A DNA stretch of 64,000 bases from the NCBI GenBank assembly GCA_013112575.1, contig JABFGG010000004.1:340213-404212 (forward strand), written 5' to 3'. This DNA is from Chloroflexota bacterium (lineage in GTDB: Bacteria > Chloroflexota > Anaerolineae > Anaerolineales > UBA11579). Positions 41,755 through 51,665 of the stretch are shown in pieces. Under the pieces are notes generated by a model. That model had not been told where the DNA came from, ran no database searches, and was given only the letters and a program-made list of their open reading frames with translations. Position numbers and translations under genes: made by a program. Numbering within the stretch: the first letter of the stretch is position 1; the number at the start of each line of letters is the position of its first letter.

Positions 41755-43083
41755 ATGCCGAAAATAAGATTGGCCTATCTAATGTTTGTTGTTTTCCTTG
41801 TGACACTAGCCTGCAATTTGCCCACTACAGCCCAAGCTACTGCTACGCTCACTCCCACTGCCTTGCAAAACCTGGGCGTACAGGAAGACCCTGCTCCACA
41901 ACAGCCTACTGGTCAGGACCTGGCAATTGAGCAGCTCGTGGTGCGTTATGATGCTTTGCAGACCAACGGCACTTTTGGGGCGCTAGTGTGCAACTGGGGC
42001 CAACAGGCTTCGTCTGCCTTCAGCTTTGAGCTGAGGGCTAATGGGGTGATTTCATCATGGGAGTATGCGCAGCCTATCGCTGCCGGGATGTGTGCGGCCA
42101 CATATGCCGAAAGCATGGATTTACCTGCTTTTGGGATTACCTCTCCGCAAACTGTGCAGGTGTCCGCTGCCATTGCGGTCACTGATCCCAATGATGATAG
42201 CGGCAACCACACCTTGCAGTCCAATCTCAATATTCAGGTTATCAAAACCCCAGCCTCCATACCGGGAAATCAGTATCCTGACCAATATCCTCTGCGCCAG
42301 GACCCCCATGAGATCTTGATCAACGTGAATGAGTATTGGGTGCTGGTGCCGACCGGATATGAATCTCTGGCTCACTGGGCTTTGTGGGATAACCAGAATT
42401 GCATAAGTGCCTTTGTCGATTATTTAGCCATCGCGCCTCCGGCATGGGTGGCACAAACCTATCTGCTGGATGATGGTCTGGGTGGCGGGTACTTTGCTTA
42501 TGGAGCGGGGATTTTTGTTTCTACGGACCTGGAGTTGCTGGATTATTACGCTGGTGAGCTGCCCAGGCTTTTCAATGAGGCACGTGAGGGAACTTGCAGT
42601 AACGCCCATGAACTCACCCATTTGATCCTGGGGGAGCCACCCATGCCGGGTTGGCTCAATGAAGGGCTGGCGACCTATATGGAAGACCCGCAGCGTGTGG
42701 GTAATCCGGCATATGAGTCAATCGAGTGCCGCGAAGCCGGTTGGTTTGGGACTGACTTCAACGGCGATATCCGTGAAGTGCCTTACGAAGATCTGATGAC
42801 TTACGACCTGGAGAATATCCCCGGCATTCACTACTATCGCAGCGGCTCTTGTTTCTGGGATTACATCGAAAGCACATACGGACGAGCAGCTTTGCAACAG
42901 ATTGTCCAGCAGTTGGTGGCGGCTTCTGACATCAAGTACACCGGGTGCAGCGTAGCAGCTAATGATCTACTTTTGATCCGTGATATCGTCAACCCGGTGG
43001 TGGGCGAGGATGTTTCCCCGGTGACTTTGGAGCGCTGGGGTTTTGATGTCTCATATCATGGTTGCGAGGATCAGGGATTCTGA
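41755..43083 (+). CDS. Lipoprotein metalloprotease (HExxH) with CARDB-like N-terminal domain
   Basis: A lipoprotein of 442 residues with lipobox TLAC and a Thr/Ala spacer. Residues about 60-170 look like a CARDB-type beta domain (LVVRYDALQTNGTFGALVCNWG). A gluzincin-type domain follows with zinc motif H285-ELT-H289 and the downstream Glu303 in GWLNEGLATYME. It has many cysteines in pairs (SNAHELTH region and C-terminal CSVA, GCED), which suggests disulfides outside the cell. It is probably a surface endopeptidase, with target unknown. AAGGA precedes the ATG. Confidence 0.85.
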   Translation: MPKIRLAYLMFVVFLVTLACNLPTTAQATATLTPTALQNLGVQEDPAPQQPTGQDLAIEQLVVRYDALQTNGTFGALVCNWGQQASSAFSFELRANGVISSWEYAQPIAAGMCAATYAESMDLPAFGITSPQTVQVSAAIAVTDPNDDSGNHTLQSNLNIQVIKTPASIPGNQYPDQYPLRQDPHEILINVNEYWVLVPTGYESLAHWALWDNQNCISAFVDYLAIAPPAWVAQTYLLDDGLGGGYFAYGAGIFVSTDLELLDYYAGELPRLFNEAREGTCSNAHELTHLILGEPPMPGWLNEGLATYMEDPQRVGNPAYESIECREAGWFGTDFNGDIREVPYEDLMTYDLENIPGIHYYRSGSCFWDYIESTYGRAALQQIVQQLVAASDIKYTGCSVAANDLLLIRDIVNPVVGEDVSPVTLERWGFDVSYHGCEDQGF

Positions 43084-43198
43084 ACTGGTCCTCTTTGAAA
43101 TGTTGAGAAATGCGACCTTGATTAAATAGAATATATGTTCTATAATCTGGCTATTCCAATTAATTCACCTGATTAGGTGACGGGCCAGGAGGCAGAGC

Positions 43199-43567
43199 AT
43201 GAACCACCCTGTTGTACATATTGAGTTGTCTGCAAAGGACCATTCGGAAGCCGCGGAATGGTACAAAAAAATCTTTGGATGGGAAATCCGGCACATCCCG
43301 GAAATGAATTACAGTACCGCGGATCCCGGTACCGGCGAAAATTTTGGCATGGGCTTCAATCCCATTTCAGATGAAAGCCCTGCCGGTACGGTTGTTTTCT
43401 ATATTCACACCGACGATGTGGCTGCCAGTGTCAAACAGGTCAAAGATGCTGGTGGGGAAGTGCTTGTTGAGGATTTCGACATCCCCACAGTGGGCACCAT
43501 GGCAACCTTCAAAGATCCTTCGGGTAACGTGGTCTCGATTTTGCAACCTGTCCCAGAATCCGCATAA
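43199..43567 (+). CDS. VOC-family (glyoxalase-like) protein
   Basis: A protein of 122 residues with the VOC fold of beta-alpha-beta-beta-beta modules. The N-terminal HIELSAKDHSEAAEWYKKIFGWEIR and the C-terminal ATFKDPSGNVVSILQP are typical of small glyoxalase/extradiol-dioxygenase-like proteins. Some are enzymes, others bind and sequester small molecules, and the substrate is unknown. AGGAGG lies just before the ATG. A strong terminator ends the gene. Confidence 0.9.
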   Translation: MNHPVVHIELSAKDHSEAAEWYKKIFGWEIRHIPEMNYSTADPGTGENFGMGFNPISDESPAGTVVFYIHTDDVAASVKQVKDAGGEVLVEDFDIPTVGTMATFKDPSGNVVSILQPVPESA

Positions 43568-43593
43568 GCCCAAAACCAATATACTGTGACCTG

Positions 43594-43619
43594 CGCCGAG
43601 GATGCCCTCGGCGTTTTTT
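43594..43619 (+). terminator. Terminator after the VOC gene (copy 1 of an identical pair)
   Basis: CGCCGAGG-ATGC-CCTCGGCG plus six T residues. The stem-loop is identical to that at 44843, after the amidohydrolase gene. Confidence 0.95.
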
Positions 43620-43789
43620 ATTTACCTGTGCTTGTTTCAGGCGACTGCGTGCCTAGTTCTTATGAATAGGGAAAACAGGCACTGGTTATAATCCATTGGA
43701 TGGTTTCCTTTTACTTACAATAAGAAGCTCATAGGATACCCATGAACAAAAACCCAATCGAAGCATAATGAATTCAGAGCGAGGTTTAT

Positions 43790-44821
43790 ATGGATAAAAC
43801 AGGGCCTACGTCGCGGGTTATTGACGTTCATAGCCATTTATATACAGAATCCTATCTGCATTTGCTTGAGAGCCGTGATGAAATCCCCTACATAGTGAGC
43901 CATGGGGGTACGCGTGAATTCATCATCTTCACAGAGGAACAGGGGCCTGACGGAGTTGGTGGAAGGATGTTGGGACCTGAGTACACTAGCCTTGGAACAA
44001 AATTGGCTTTCATGGACCAGTTTGGAATTGATCAGTCCGTTGTCTCTATGGGTAATCCATGGCTTGACCCATTTCCCGATCAACAAGGGGATGAGGCGTG
44101 CAAAGTTATCAATCAAGAATTAGCTGGTTTAGAAGATGAATCAGATGGTCGAGTTGTAGCTATGGGGGTACTGCCAGTTAGCAGTGTAGAAGCAGCACTC
44201 AATGAACTGCATAGTATTAAACGCATGCAAGGTTTGGTCGGGGTTGTAACTGGCCCGCAAATCGCGGGACTTCCCTTTGATAACCAAAAATTGAATCCCT
44301 TCTGGAATGAGCTTAGCAAGTTAGCGCTCCCGTTATTTGTGCATCCAAAAGATGGTGTGGCCAATGAGCTGTTGGTCGGTTATCGTCATACGCTGCCTGT
44401 GGGAGTTGGCTTTCCGGTCGAAACAACCATCGCACTAACCCGACTGGTTTTCGGGGGAGTCCTAGAAAGATTCCCGAGATTGAAAATCCTTGTTGCTCAT
44501 GGGGGAGGTACTTTGCCTTACCTAGCTGGCCGCCTAGATGCAGCCTGGAAGTCTGATACTGAGGTTGAGGCCTTGTTGCTTCAGGCTCCCAGCACTTACC
44601 TGAAAGCCTTATATCTGGATGCCCTCGTTTACTATGGGCCGGCTTTACAAGCTGCTTGTGGTTTGGTCGGTTCAAGCCAATTGCTTTTTGGGACGGATAA
44701 TCCTTTCACGGTTTCGGACCCCAAGGTGAATCTAGAAACAATCGAAAATGAAATGGAAAATGATGAGGACAAAGCACTTATCAAAGGAGGAGTTGCTAAT
44801 AATTTGTTCAGTTTAAGCTAG
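43790..44821 (+). CDS. Amidohydrolase-family (ACMSD-like) metalloenzyme
   Basis: A cytosolic protein of 343 residues of the amidohydrolase-2 superfamily, resembling aminocarboxymuconate-semialdehyde decarboxylase. The metal site is VIDVHSH (HxH) near the N-terminus, LFVHPKD in the middle, VAHGGGTLPYL and the acid FGTDNPF. Related enzymes decarboxylate or hydrolyse aromatic acids. The substrate here is unknown. GAGG lies 5 nt before the ATG. The gene is flanked by two identical terminators and is slightly lower in GC than its neighbours, so it may be a recent insertion. Confidence 0.85.
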   Translation: MDKTGPTSRVIDVHSHLYTESYLHLLESRDEIPYIVSHGGTREFIIFTEEQGPDGVGGRMLGPEYTSLGTKLAFMDQFGIDQSVVSMGNPWLDPFPDQQGDEACKVINQELAGLEDESDGRVVAMGVLPVSSVEAALNELHSIKRMQGLVGVVTGPQIAGLPFDNQKLNPFWNELSKLALPLFVHPKDGVANELLVGYRHTLPVGVGFPVETTIALTRLVFGGVLERFPRLKILVAHGGGTLPYLAGRLDAAWKSDTEVEALLLQAPSTYLKALYLDALVYYGPALQAACGLVGSSQLLFGTDNPFTVSDPKVNLETIENEMENDEDKALIKGGVANNLFSLS

Positions 44822-44842
44822 CCCAATTGCTTAGCGTATGCG

Positions 44843-44870
44843 CGCCGAGGATGCCCTCGGCGTTTTTTTT
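44843..44870 (+). terminator. Terminator after the amidohydrolase gene (copy 2)
   Basis: CGCCGAGG-ATGC-CCTCGGCG plus eight T residues, identical in stem and loop to 43594. Confidence 0.95.
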
Positions 44871-44970
44871 GTTGGCATCTACGTGTTGGGGTAATACACT
44901 CAGGTGCTTAATTCCAATGGGGATTATTCATATAGTGTTAGGGTGATTCAATTAGAAGAGGAGTTTAATT

Positions 44971-45372
44971 ATGACCATTGAACAAACCGCATTTCCTAGA
45001 TGGTTGACCGTGTTGAGTTTTGTACTGGTCGTGCCCGCCCTGTACTTCGTCTCTGCCAATCTATTCAAATACCAGCTTGGCGTTGACCTGCTGTATGGCC
45101 CCATGGCCTGGTTGCAGAGTCTCCCCAATGGCCAGGGATTGTTTGATGCCATTTTCTCGCCTATTGTCATCCTGGGTGGCATCTTTGTGGCAGCCATCAT
45201 TAACACATTTTCGGTGCTACGCTTTGCTGTGCGCCGCGAAGAGGGTGAGGTCATCAGTACCGTCACGCTCAAGACACGCGCGTGGAACCTGGTTGTGTTG
45301 GGCCTGGCGGTGGGCCTATCGGCTATTCTGTTCGTTTATCTTTTAGTGGAGAATGTAATTTCGCAGTTGTGA
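44971..45372 (+). CDS. Small membrane protein, three helices
   Basis: A protein of 133 residues with three predicted helices, LTVLSFVLVVPALYFVSA, IFSPIVILGGIFVAAIINTFSVL and LVVLGLAVGLSAILFVYLLV, joined by a loop with LLYGPMAWLQSLPNGQGLF. No family is recognised. GAGGAG is 8 nt before the ATG. It stands alone, followed by a hairpin at 45389. Confidence 0.75.
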   Translation: MTIEQTAFPRWLTVLSFVLVVPALYFVSANLFKYQLGVDLLYGPMAWLQSLPNGQGLFDAIFSPIVILGGIFVAAIINTFSVLRFAVRREEGEVISTVTLKTRAWNLVVLGLAVGLSAILFVYLLVENVISQL

Positions 45373-45388
45373 TATAGAGTAGAAATAA

Positions 45389-45418
45389 GGGCGCAAGGTC
45401 AAACTTGGCCTTGTGCCC
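45389..45418. repeat. Hairpin after the three-helix membrane protein gene
   Basis: GGGCGCAAGG and CCTTGTGCCC form a 10-bp stem (with one G-T pair) around TCAAACTTGG. There is no T-tract on the plus strand. It may mark the 3' end of the mRNA. Confidence 0.45.
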
Positions 45419-45469
45419 CTGTGAGTGATTATTGATTGTAGAATTGGGGTTCAACCCCACCCGGTATTA

Positions 45470-46072
45470 TTACCAAAATAAACTTGCGACCTGCTGCTGG
45501 AAGTTAAATACTAAGAAGACCATCACAGCAAAAAGCAGTAACACGGCCCAAATAATGCAACCTAACCTTGATCTTTGGCTTGTTTCTTGAATATTTTCCT
45601 TCAAGTATTGCCGGACGAGATCGGACTGTTCTGTGGTCAACATACGTTTGGGGATGATGGAATATAGCGTGTCGGAATGATAGAGCAAAAAAACATCTTT
45701 GTTCTCGAGCCACCGTGTAAACGTATTCCAGGGGTGTGATGAGGCTCCAAATTCATTGACAGCGCTGAATGCACTTTCGGTGAATTCCATTTCAATTGGC
45801 GCCTGTAATTCTTTTTGCTGTTTAAAAATTCGTTTGGCGCGATTCGGTATGAAAATAATGCGACCAAGTATGTAAGAGCCAGCACCAAAAATAAGCCCGT
45901 ATAGAAGGATTTCTAGCCCTTGATCATTCGCCAGGAGGAGAGTTAGCACTGCGCCTATTGCGAGGACAATGCCAAAACCTGTAATGATTGGGTTTGACTT
46001 CTTAAAGGGGCTTGCATGAAGGCGTTGGGCACTGCGATAGTCTTGCCAATTCAACTGTCCCTTGATCTTCAT
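45470..46072 (-). CDS. YcxB-like membrane protein
   Basis: A protein of 200 residues with two close helices near the N-terminus (about residues 30-75), a soluble YcxB-like domain (EMEFTESAFSAVNEFGASSHPWNTFTRWLENKDVFLLYHS...YSIIPKRML) and a final helix. This matches the small YcxB-like family of membrane proteins of unknown role. GGAGG is 5 nt before the ATG at 46072, and a longer frame upstream has no SD. It follows the acnA gene in the same direction. Confidence 0.82.
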   Translation of the reverse strand: MKIKGQLNWQDYRSAQRLHASPFKKSNPIITGFGIVLAIGAVLTLLLANDQGLEILLYGLIFGAGSYILGRIIFIPNRAKRIFKQQKELQAPIEMEFTESAFSAVNEFGASSHPWNTFTRWLENKDVFLLYHSDTLYSIIPKRMLTTEQSDLVRQYLKENIQETSQRSRLGCIIWAVLLLFAVMVFLVFNFQQQVASLFW

Positions 46073-46086
46073 TGTTTCCTCCACAT

Positions 46087-46124
46087 AAAAGAAAGCGCTG
46101 GCACATACTATCTGTGCCAGCACT
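46087..46124 (-). terminator. Terminator of acnA
   Basis: GCTGGCACA and TGTGCCAGC form a 9-bp stem with a 7-nt loop, followed on the minus strand by CTTTCTTTT. Confidence 0.9.
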
Positions 46125-46135
46125 TTTTGTTTTGC

Positions 46136-48838
46136 TTACTTTGCCATATTGCGCAAAACGGTGTGCAGGATACCGCCGTTGCGGTAATACTCCACGTCCA
46201 CCTTTGTATCCAGGCGGGTGACTACTTTGAAGGTCTTTTCGTTGCCAGCTGCATCCACGGCTCGCACATCCAATTCCGCGTTAGGTTCCATATCGTCCGT
46301 CAGGCCGGTGATGTCAAAGGTCTCCGTGCCGTCCAGGCCGTGTGTCTCGGCATTTTCGCCGGGCAGGAATTGCAGGGGCAGTACACCCATGCCCAACAGA
46401 TTGGAGCGGTGGATGCGCTCATACGAGTCGACGATGACGGCTTTGACACCCAGCAAGAGCGTGCCTTTGGCAGCCCAGTCACGGCTGGAGCCTGTGCCGT
46501 ATTCCTTGCCGCCGATGACGATCAAGGGGGTGCCAGCTTCTTTGTATTGCATGGCCGCTTCGTAGATCGTGGTTTGTTCGCCGGTGGTATGGTAGAGGGT
46601 ATAGCCACCTTCTTTTCCGGGGACGAGCTGGTTCTTGAGGCGGATATTGCCGAAGGTGCCGCGGGTCATCACACGGTCGTTGCCGCGTCGGGAACCGAAA
46701 GAGTTGAAGTCGCGGATCTTGACGCCGTTGTCCTGTAAATAACGTCCAGCAGGCTCTTCAGCGGGAATGGCCCCGGCAGGTGAAATGTGGTCGGTGGTCA
46801 GCGAGTCGCCCAGCTTGGCGAGCACCCGCGCTCCTTTGATGTCCCGCACAGGCGGCACGTCCAGGGTCAGGCCTTCAAAGAAGGGTGGCTCCTGGATGTA
46901 GGTTGATTCCTCACTCCACTCATACAACTGGCTGTCCGGGCTGGGGATCTTGTTCCAGGTGTTGTTGCCGGTGTAAACGTCACCATAACGCTCGGTGAAC
47001 ATATCGGGGCCAATGCTGGCTTTGATGGTCTCAGCGATCTCATCGCCGCTGGGCCAGATGTCTTTGAGGTAGACGGGTTCTCCGTCTTCGCCGGTACCAA
47101 GGGGCTCATTGGTCATATCGATGTCAACCGTACCAGCAAGGGCATAAGCGACCACTAGCGGTGGCGAGGCCAGGTAGTTAGCCAGGGAATAAGGGTGAAT
47201 GCGGCCTTCGAAATTGCGGTTGCCGGATAACACACCGGCCGCCACCAGATCGGCGCTGGTGATAGCTTTTACGACTTCTCCCGGCAGCGGGCCGGAGTTG
47301 CCGATGCAGGTAGTGCAGCCATAACCCACGATGTTGAAGCCGAGTTCGGCCAGCGGGTCGATCAGGTCAGCTTCTTCGAGATAAGCCGTGACCACACCCG
47401 AACCGGGGGCCAGGCTGGTTTTGACGTAGGCCGGAACTTTTAGACCCTTCTCTACAGCCTTTTTGGCGACCAACCCTGCACCTACCATCACCGTAGGGTT
47501 GGAGGTGTTGGTGCAGGAAGTGATGGCGGCGATCACTACCGAGCCATGTGCCATTTCTGCGCTGGTGCCATTGGTGCCCACCTGAGCAGTAGCGTCGAGT
47601 TGCTCTTCTTTGAGTTCAAAACCGCGTTGGTTCTTGGGGGTCACCAACGCTTCCTGGAAAGCCTCTTTCATCTGGGAGAGCTTGACGCGTTCGTGGGGCA
47701 GCTTGGGGCCTGCGAGGCTGGGTTCCACATCGCCCAGGTCTAATTCCAGTTTGCTGGTGTATTCGGGGTCGGGGGTATCGCTGGTGCGGAAGATGTGCTG
47801 TTCTTTGCAGTAGGCTTCCACCAGTTCGATCTGTTCTTCTGAGCGGGCCGTGAGGCGCAGGTAATTGAGCGTTTCCGAGTCGACGGGGAAGAAGGTAATA
47901 GTTGCCCCATTCTCCGGGGACATATTGGCAATCATAGCGCGGTCAGCTAATGACATCGAGTCGAGACCGGGGCCATAAAATTCCACGAATTTGCCGACAA
48001 CACCTTTTGCGCGCAGCATTTGTGTGATGGTCAGCGTGAGATCGGTGGGGGTCACGCCCTCTTTGAGCGCGCCGAACAATTTGAAGCCCACCACGTCGGG
48101 GGTGAGCATGTCGATGGCCTGGCCCAGCATGGCGGCTTCAGCCTCGATACCACCCACGCCCCAACCCACCACACCCAGACCATTGATCATAGTGGTGTGT
48201 GAGTCAGTGCCTACCAGCGTGTCAGGATATGCCACTGTCTGCCCGTCTTCTTCCTCGGTCAGCACAACCTTGCCGAGGAACTCCAGGTTGACCTGGTGCA
48301 CGATGCCCGTGGCAGGCGGCACAACCTTAAAATTGGAGAAAGCCTTCTGGCCCCAATGCAGGAACTCGTAACGTTCGCGGTTGCGTTGGAACTCAAGCTC
48401 AGCATTGCGCTGCAGCGCGTCCGGGCTGGCGAAAAAATCTACCTGCACAGAGTGGTCGATGACCAGATCGACGGGCACCACCGGATTGATCTTGGCAGGG
48501 TCCTCGCCCAGGCTTGCCATGGCGGAGCGCATAGCGGCCAGGTCGACAATAGCGGGTACACCGGTAAAGTCTTGCATCACCACGCGGCCCGGCCTAAATG
48601 GCATGGCCACGCGTTCCTCGACTTGTGGCTGCCAGCCGGCCAGGTTCTTGACGTCCTGCTCTGTGATGGCGAGGTGGTCCACCTGGCGCAGCAGGTTCTC
48701 AAGCATGATACGAATTGAAAAAGGCAGACGGTCGAGTTGGGTCAGTCCATCTGCCTCTAATTTATCCAGGCGGTAAAAGCTGTACTCGCCATAGCTGGTT
48801 TTGAGGGTGTCGCGTGCGTTGAAGGCATCCTTAGCCAT
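46136..48838 (-). CDS. acnA: Aconitate hydratase A
   Basis: Isomerises citrate to isocitrate via cis-aconitate in the TCA and glyoxylate cycles. The product is 900 residues, standard for AcnA. [4Fe-4S] ligand cysteines are in SCTNTSNP and [10 protein letters not shown]. Active-site regions are VGTDSHTTM near the front, [12 protein letters not shown] and the C-terminal (swivel) domain [17 protein letters not shown] lies just before the ATG. The gene is monocistronic with its own terminator. As in other AcnA proteins it could bind RNA when the cluster is lost, which is family knowledge only. Confidence 0.97.
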   Translation of the reverse strand: MAKDAFNARDTLKTSYGEYSFYRLDKLEADGLTQLDRLPFSIRIMLENLLRQVDHLAITEQDVKNLAGWQPQVEERVAMPFRPGRVVMQDFTGVPAIVDLAAMRSAMASLGEDPAKINPVVPVDLVIDHSVQVDFFASPDALQRNAELEFQRNRERYEFLHWGQKAFSNFKVVPPATGIVHQVNLEFLGKVVLTEEEDGQTVAYPDTLVGTDSHTTMINGLGVVGWGVGGIEAEAAMLGQAIDMLTPDVVGFKLFGALKEGVTPTDLTLTITQMLRAKGVVGKFVEFYGPGLDSMSLADRAMIANMSPENGATITFFPVDSETLNYLRLTARSEEQIELVEAYCKEQHIFRTSDTPDPEYTSKLELDLGDVEPSLAGPKLPHERVKLSQMKEAFQEALVTPKNQRGFELKEEQLDATAQVGTNGTSAEMAHGSVVIAAITSCTNTSNPTVMVGAGLVAKKAVEKGLKVPAYVKTSLAPGSGVVTAYLEEADLIDPLAELGFNIVGYGCTTCIGNSGPLPGEVVKAITSADLVAAGVLSGNRNFEGRIHPYSLANYLASPPLVVAYALAGTVDIDMTNEPLGTGEDGEPVYLKDIWPSGDEIAETIKASIGPDMFTERYGDVYTGNNTWNKIPSPDSQLYEWSEESTYIQEPPFFEGLTLDVPPVRDIKGARVLAKLGDSLTTDHISPAGAIPAEEPAGRYLQDNGVKIRDFNSFGSRRGNDRVMTRGTFGNIRLKNQLVPGKEGGYTLYHTTGEQTTIYEAAMQYKEAGTPLIVIGGKEYGTGSSRDWAAKGTLLLGVKAVIVDSYERIHRSNLLGMGVLPLQFLPGENAETHGLDGTETFDITGLTDDMEPNAELDVRAVDAAGNEKTFKVVTRLDTKVDVEYYRNGGILHTVLRNMAK

Positions 48839-48967
48839 AATCGCTCCTTGTTTCCGTATTTCACACCATTATTGGTAGCGGGGCTGTATTATAGCCGCGA
48901 GGTTAGGAGTCTTCAACAAAGTGCGTGTGATGCTATACTTTTATGCCACGACAAATAGGATTGTATT

Positions 48968-50533
48968 ATGCGGTGGATAAGCATATTTTTTGTTCTGTGT
49001 AGTTTATTTGTTGTTTCAGACTGTAGCCCGGCCCCTGACTTGGTGCAACCCACCGAGCCTCTATCGCAACCACCAGCGCTGACTGCCACACGAATAGTGG
49101 CTACTGCAACTACAGCGGCTCCTGATACGGCCACCCCCACTCACACATGGACACCGTATCCTACATTCGGCCCGACCACCACACCCGGCCCACTCCCCAG
49201 CACTGAACCTGGGTTATTCACCCATCACCTGATTTGGCTGGATGAACAGTATGGCAGGTTATTGCGATTGGATAAAGATACGGGTCAGGTTGAGATATTG
49301 GCAGGGATGGATGATGCAAGTATCTACCAAACGAGTGGTAGGGTTTTTGCTTACCATACCCATCCGGATACTCAGAAGCTGATTGTGGCAATTAATGCCA
49401 GAAGGACTGAGGAACAATTTCCAACTGTTGAACTGCTGTCCATAAATTTGATTACAGAACAGTTAACATTTTTATATTCATACACAGGTGTGTTCTGGAG
49501 CGCATCCTCCGAAGGGCTTGTGTCCACAATTAAATTGTCACAGGATGGACAGTGGGTTGCCTTCCTGATCGAAGATGTTGTCCCGTTCGAAGATGACTAT
49601 ACCAACACGTATAGCCTGAACATACTTGCAGTAGATGGAACCCGTTTGCCGCTTGAAATTGCTTCCTGTACTACGATCCCACCGAAAAATTTTTACTGCA
49701 ATGAAGGCTCAATAGTCTGGTCCAATAGCAATCGTATGCTGGCGTGGCGGTCATACGATGGTTTGTGGACATATACGCGTGGGGCAGAGCCGCAACTAGT
49801 TATAAAGCATGTACGAATTCCAGACGAAGAATTTAGAAATAAGACCTATTCGCCTATTGCTTTTTCACCTGATGATAGATATTTGATGATCAATATGGCT
49901 GGATGGGAAGGCGGGCTTCAAGGAGTTTTAGATACAGTTACTGGTAAAACTGGGGTGATGCCAGATACTGGCTATTCTGTCGGCGATGATCCCTTATCTT
50001 CTGCCATATGGCTGAATGATGGCCGTGTTTTAGTGATGCGTTCCCACGACCACTTCGATGAAAGCCAGGTAAATGCCATTCTGCGTACCTATCGGCCTGA
50101 TCCTGAGAATGAATTGCTGTTGCAAAAAGACTTTTTGTTCAACATCCCACTAGAGTTAGGTAATAACCCTTATTATCCATTTGAAGTTAGAGAGGGTATT
50201 TATCTATTTGGATTGATCAGTTTTGATGCCCTCACCGATGAATATCCTTATGTTGAACGTGATGCCTTTTATTACTTGTTTGATGAGGCCACCCAGGAAT
50301 TAACACAAATTGGCCAATATCGGACAGATGGGCCGGGGGGTCAGTGTTTTGGCAATGCATATTTCTGTGGCTGGGTGCCAGATGGTAGTGGGCGTTTGCT
50401 ATTTCAAGGGGAGTGGCTTGGTGACAGTGAGTATGTGGTTCACAGATACTATCTAAAATTGGATGGGTCAGAATTGATTGAGTTGAATCCATTTTTAGGT
50501 GAAGAACCCTGCTGTTTCTCGTGGAAGCCATAG
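48968..50533 (+). CDS. Beta-propeller lipoprotein
   Basis: A secreted protein of 521 residues with a lipobox-like VSDC and a long Thr/Pro spacer (to about residue 80), then a propeller-like repeat region with blades such as KLSQDGQWVAFLI, IVWSNSNRMLAWRSYDG and IAFSPDDRYLMINMAG, and a terminal GWVPDGSGRLLFQG. A TolB-type propeller is likely. It may bind protein or carbohydrate at the cell surface. AGGA lies 7 nt before the ATG. Codon use is somewhat more AT-rich than in housekeeping neighbours such as acnA. Confidence 0.85.
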   Translation: MRWISIFFVLCSLFVVSDCSPAPDLVQPTEPLSQPPALTATRIVATATTAAPDTATPTHTWTPYPTFGPTTTPGPLPSTEPGLFTHHLIWLDEQYGRLLRLDKDTGQVEILAGMDDASIYQTSGRVFAYHTHPDTQKLIVAINARRTEEQFPTVELLSINLITEQLTFLYSYTGVFWSASSEGLVSTIKLSQDGQWVAFLIEDVVPFEDDYTNTYSLNILAVDGTRLPLEIASCTTIPPKNFYCNEGSIVWSNSNRMLAWRSYDGLWTYTRGAEPQLVIKHVRIPDEEFRNKTYSPIAFSPDDRYLMINMAGWEGGLQGVLDTVTGKTGVMPDTGYSVGDDPLSSAIWLNDGRVLVMRSHDHFDESQVNAILRTYRPDPENELLLQKDFLFNIPLELGNNPYYPFEVREGIYLFGLISFDALTDEYPYVERDAFYYLFDEATQELTQIGQYRTDGPGGQCFGNAYFCGWVPDGSGRLLFQGEWLGDSEYVVHRYYLKLDGSELIELNPFLGEEPCCFSWKP

Positions 50534-50621
50534 CTTCTGAAGTAAGGTTTATACAAACGCGTAGCCATGACTCTTCAACCCAAATGTCGAAGAGCAAGGT
50601 TTATTTATTTTTCAATACTGC

Positions 50622-50804
50622 TTAGATGTCCAGGATGATGTTCGAGAAAACATCCCCGATGGCCGGGCCCAGCAAGGCCAGCAAGACGATCACGCAGATG
50701 GGGATGACGACCAGCACCACTCCACAGCCCACCAGCAACCCAATCGAGATGCCCAATATCTTGCCGGTATTATCCTGATTTGCAAATTCTGGTTTTTCAG
50801 CCAT
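50622..50804 (-). CDS. Small single-helix membrane protein (60 aa)
   Basis: A protein of 60 residues with a short charged N-terminus (MAEKPEFANQDNTGK), one long hydrophobic helix or helical hairpin (ILGISIGLLVGCGVVLVVIPICVIVLLALLGPAIG) and an acidic tip. GGAGG lies 8 nt before the ATG, which makes it a convincing small gene despite its length. It is not in a clear operon. Function unknown. Confidence 0.8.
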   Translation of the reverse strand: MAEKPEFANQDNTGKILGISIGLLVGCGVVLVVIPICVIVLLALLGPAIGDVFSNIILDI

Positions 50805-50894
50805 TACAAATTCCTCCTCGCTGAACTACTCTGATTAAGAGCAATTCAGCACTACCAGTGATCGACATTGTCACTGGACTTGCAGTATAACGAC

Positions 50895-51665
50895 TTACTC
50901 TCGTTTCTCCAAATAGTAGTACTGGTACAAATGCTTATACCCGGCACGGGCATACAATGCCAGGGCGGTTGGATTGTTTTCCATCACCTGCAGATAGGTG
51001 TGGGTAGCCTCCACCTCTTGTCCCCATTTGCCCAGTGCTTGGAGTACAGTAGTGGCGGCGCCCTGGCGGCGATGGTCGGGGTGCGTGAGCATGCAGAATA
51101 AACCCAGCCAGCCGCGTTCGACTACGCCCAGGCCAATGGCGACAATCTCGCCATCCTTATGAAGTGAAGCGAAACCTGTGAGGGGCCCAATGCGGGTCAG
51201 CACCCCGCGGCGGATGGTCTTGCGTTCGGCTGTGTAGTTCTCTACCTTAGCATAAAAATCCAGCCAGTCGTCAGGAAGTTGATTGGTAATTTCGACCTGA
51301 TCTGACAACTCAGTTTCAACGCGTGGTAGCACAAAGCCCAAGGTGCTGATCTGTACCTGGGTATGGGCGTCTGCTGTATAGCCGCGCTGCTCCAGGATTT
51401 CTACCAGGTCTGTAGGTTGGGCTGCGGGGCACATCTGGTAGCGTGGTATCTGTGCTTTGCGCCGGTAAAAATCCTCCACCAGATCAAGTTTCTCTTCCAG
51501 GGGAATGTCGCCAAGCTCCAGATTGGGCCACACCGAGTTGATGCGCCGCGACCGGCCGCCCGTGTAGCGCATGCGCCAACCATCGAGGGTTTGTACGGTT
51601 TCCGCGGGCCAGGCGTTGGCGGCCAGTTCTTCGATCAAGGCGATCTGTTTTCTGATTTGTATCAT
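50895..51665 (-). CDS. GNAT-family N-acetyltransferase
   Basis: A protein of 256 residues. The acetyl-CoA-binding region THPDHRRQGAATTVLQAL (motif A, Q/RxxGx-type loop) and motif B VMENNPTALALYARAGY lie in the C-terminal half, after a non-conserved N-terminal half. It transfers an acetyl group to an amine, with substrate unknown. The ATG overlaps the end of the upstream membrane-protein gene by 4 nt (ATGA), indicating translational coupling. Confidence 0.9.
   Translation of the reverse strand: MIQIRKQIALIEELAANAWPAETVQTLDGWRMRYTGGRSRRINSVWPNLELGDIPLEEKLDLVEDFYRRKAQIPRYQMCPAAQPTDLVEILEQRGYTADAHTQVQISTLGFVLPRVETELSDQVEITNQLPDDWLDFYAKVENYTAERKTIRRGVLTRIGPLTGFASLHKDGEIVAIGLGVVERGWLGLFCMLTHPDHRRQGAATTVLQALGKWGQEVEATHTYLQVMENNPTALALYARAGYKHLYQYYYLEKRE

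Noticed and set aside
45447..45462. GGGGTTCAACCCC, similar to a tRNA T-arm
   Set aside because: No acceptor stem, D-arm or anticodon arm can be built around it. It is only a short palindrome.
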